Assembly: GCA_016931085.1 (NCBI GenBank)
Contig: JAFGFO010000261.1
Coordinates: 1-15,145 of the forward strand
Direction: 5' to 3'
DNA length: 15,145 bases
DNA from: Thermoflexales bacterium
GTDB taxonomy: Bacteria; Chloroflexota; Anaerolineae; Fen-1058
A model generated the notes under the pieces. The model saw only the letters and a program-made list of their open reading frames with translations. It did no database searches and was not told where the DNA came from. Below, one piece after another: positions 13,928-15,145 of the stretch. The stretch's first letter is position 1; every line of letters begins with the position of its first letter. A program made the position numbers and the translations under genes.

Positions 13928-15145
13928 ATGAGCCGGAACCAGGTCAAAGCTTTATTTACTGTGACGCTCGCGCTGAGCGACGGCGTGATGATCGTGGCTG
14001 CCTTCGTCCTGGCCTATTACCTGCGCGCGTGGATTCCCTGGCCCAACCCGCCGATCAACCTGCTGCCGCTGCGCAGTTACAGCAGTATGCTGGCCGTCCA
14101 CGTGATCACCATCCTGGTCGTGTTCTTTTTCTATCGCCTGTATCACCAGGTGCGTGCCGTGTCGCGGGTGGACGAGTTTTACTCGGTCTTTGGCGCGGCA
14201 TCCATTGGCACCATGCTGTCCATCGCTGCCTCCTCGTTGCTGTTCAAGAACAGCGTGATGGAGTTGGATTTCTCGCGCGCGATGGTCATTTACTCGTGGG
14301 TGCTGACCCTGGTCTTGGTTAGCCTGGGCCGCATGGTCTATTATACACTGCGCGTGCGCCTGCAAGCGCGCGGCTGGGGACGCGACCGCGTGATCATCGT
14401 GGGCACCGGCGACGTGGGCCAGATGATTTTGCAAAAAATCAGTTACTCGCCGTGGCTGGCCTACGAGACGGTGGGCTTTGTGGCGCGCAATGGCAGCTTT
14501 TCGCCGCCGCCGCAAGAGCTTGGCCTGCCGGTGTTGGGGCGCGTTGACGACTTGCCGCGCTTGATTGACGAGTACAACATCAACGAGGTGATCATTGCCC
14601 TGCCCGAGGCCAGCCACCAGGAAATCCTGGGCGTGATCAACTACTGCGACCGCAGCACGATCAGCGTCAAGGTGTTCCCAGACGTGTTTCAATTCATCGC
14701 CGGCCAAGTGGGCATCGACGATCTGGCTGGGCTGCCGCTGCTGTCGGTGCGTGACGTGGCCATGCGCGGTTGGAAGCTCACCCTCAAGCGCGGCATGGAC
14801 GTCGTGGGCAGCGCGGTCGGGCTGGTACTGCTGTCGCCGTTTTTACTCCTGACGGCCTTCTTGGTCAAGCTCGAGTCGCCCGGCTCGGTGTTTTATGTCC
14901 AGGAACGCATGGGGCTGGATGCCGAGCCGTTTATGGTGATCAAGTTCCGCTCGATGCGCCAGGATGCCGAGCGGGACGGGCCGGGCTGGACCAAGCCGGA
15001 CGACCCGCGCCGCACGCGCCTGGGCGCCTGGCTGCGCAAGCTGAACATTGACGAGTTTCCGCAGTTGATCAACGTGCTCTTGGGCGAGATGAGCCTGGTC
15101 GGCCCGCGCCCCGAGCGCCCGGTGTACGTCGAGCAGTTCAAGAAA
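13928..15145 (+). CDS. Polyprenyl glycosylphosphotransferase (initiating enzyme of exopolysaccharide synthesis), partial
   Basis: The frame is open from ATG 13928 to the window end: 406 residues, with roughly 60 missing at the C-terminus compared with the usual 460-480. GGAGG (13917-13921) lies six bases before the ATG. The enzyme transfers a sugar-1-phosphate from a nucleotide sugar to undecaprenyl phosphate, the first step of repeat-unit assembly. The N-terminal part has about four membrane helices (from LFTVTLALSDGVMIVAAFVLAYYL). A CoA-binding-like nucleotide fold follows (VIIVGTGDVGQMILQKI, about residues 150-260), as in WbaP/PssY-type proteins. The catalytic domain starts near residue 280 with KRGMDVVGSAVGLVLLSP and contains VFYVQERMGLDAEPFMVIKFRSM, the Asp-Glu pair in NIDEFPQL (375-376) and MSLVGPRPERP. 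The sugar specificity is unknown. Co-transcription with the GT2 gene is likely. Confidence 0.92.
   Translation, partial: MSRNQVKALFTVTLALSDGVMIVAAFVLAYYLRAWIPWPNPPINLLPLRSYSSMLAVHVITILVVFFFYRLYHQVRAVSRVDEFYSVFGAASIGTMLSIAASSLLFKNSVMELDFSRAMVIYSWVLTLVLVSLGRMVYYTLRVRLQARGWGRDRVIIVGTGDVGQMILQKISYSPWLAYETVGFVARNGSFSPPPQELGLPVLGRVDDLPRLIDEYNINEVIIALPEASHQEILGVINYCDRSTISVKVFPDVFQFIAGQVGIDDLAGLPLLSVRDVAMRGWKLTLKRGMDVVGSAVGLVLLSPFLLLTAFLVKLESPGSVFYVQERMGLDAEPFMVIKFRSMRQDAERDGPGWTKPDDPRRTRLGAWLRKLNIDEFPQLINVLLGEMSLVGPRPERPVYVEQFKK

Noticed and set aside
13249..14322. 357-codon + strand frame across the GT2/transferase junction
   Set aside because: It is low-complexity Arg/Pro/Gly-rich translation in the wrong frame of two clear genes.

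Overview
The window carries a complete D-xylose uptake and utilisation locus followed by the start of a surface-polysaccharide locus, all on the + strand. Base composition and codon use look uniform and moderately GC-rich. No tRNA, rRNA, CRISPR array, transposase or IS element is visible. The organism is most likely a free-living heterotrophic bacterium, plausibly of the Chloroflexota (Anaerolineae-like). That guess rests on the actinobacterial-type short xylose isomerase, the RsbR-type STAS fusion protein, the cytidylate-kinase-like gene beside a sugar ABC transporter, and the promoter style. It is an inference, not a demonstrated assignment.

Layout. (1) 1-3130: the tail of a xylose-type periplasmic sugar-binding protein (xylF), the tandem ATPase xylG and the permease xylH. 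Mutually exclusive hairpins lie between xylF and xylG, and an 11-bp stem-loop follows xylH. (2) 3284-3961: a cytidylate-kinase-like P-loop protein of unknown role, set between the transporter and the catabolic genes. (3) 3958-9544: a consensus sigma70 promoter (TTGACA, 17 bp, TATAAT) overlapping the previous stop codon, a long structured leader, then a cytoplasmic GH3 beta-xylosidase with a PA14 insertion, xylose isomerase (xylA) and xylulokinase (xylB). (4) 9541-12986: a second copy of the same promoter/operator segment, again overlapping the previous stop codon (xylB). It drives a LacI-family repressor. That gene is followed by a 762-residue protein with a LacI-type sugar-sensing domain and no helix-turn-helix, a GAF-like region, a coiled coil and a C-terminal RsbR-like STAS domain. 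(5) 12994-15145: a GT2 glycosyltransferase with an almost leaderless extended -10 promoter, then an initiating polyprenyl-phosphate sugar-phosphate transferase cut by the window end.

Working model. XylFGH imports xylose and related sugars. The intracellular GH3 enzyme releases xylose from short oligosaccharides that enter by some other route. XylA converts xylose to xylulose, and XylB phosphorylates it for the pentose phosphate pathway. The LacI protein probably represses both its own promoter and the xylosidase-xylA-xylB promoter through the shared downstream element. The LacI-sensor/STAS protein may carry the same, or a related, sugar signal into a stressosome or partner-switching pathway instead of to DNA. 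It is the most unusual gene in the window. Palindromes sit exactly at the start and at the stop of the GT2 gene, marking a separately regulated unit.
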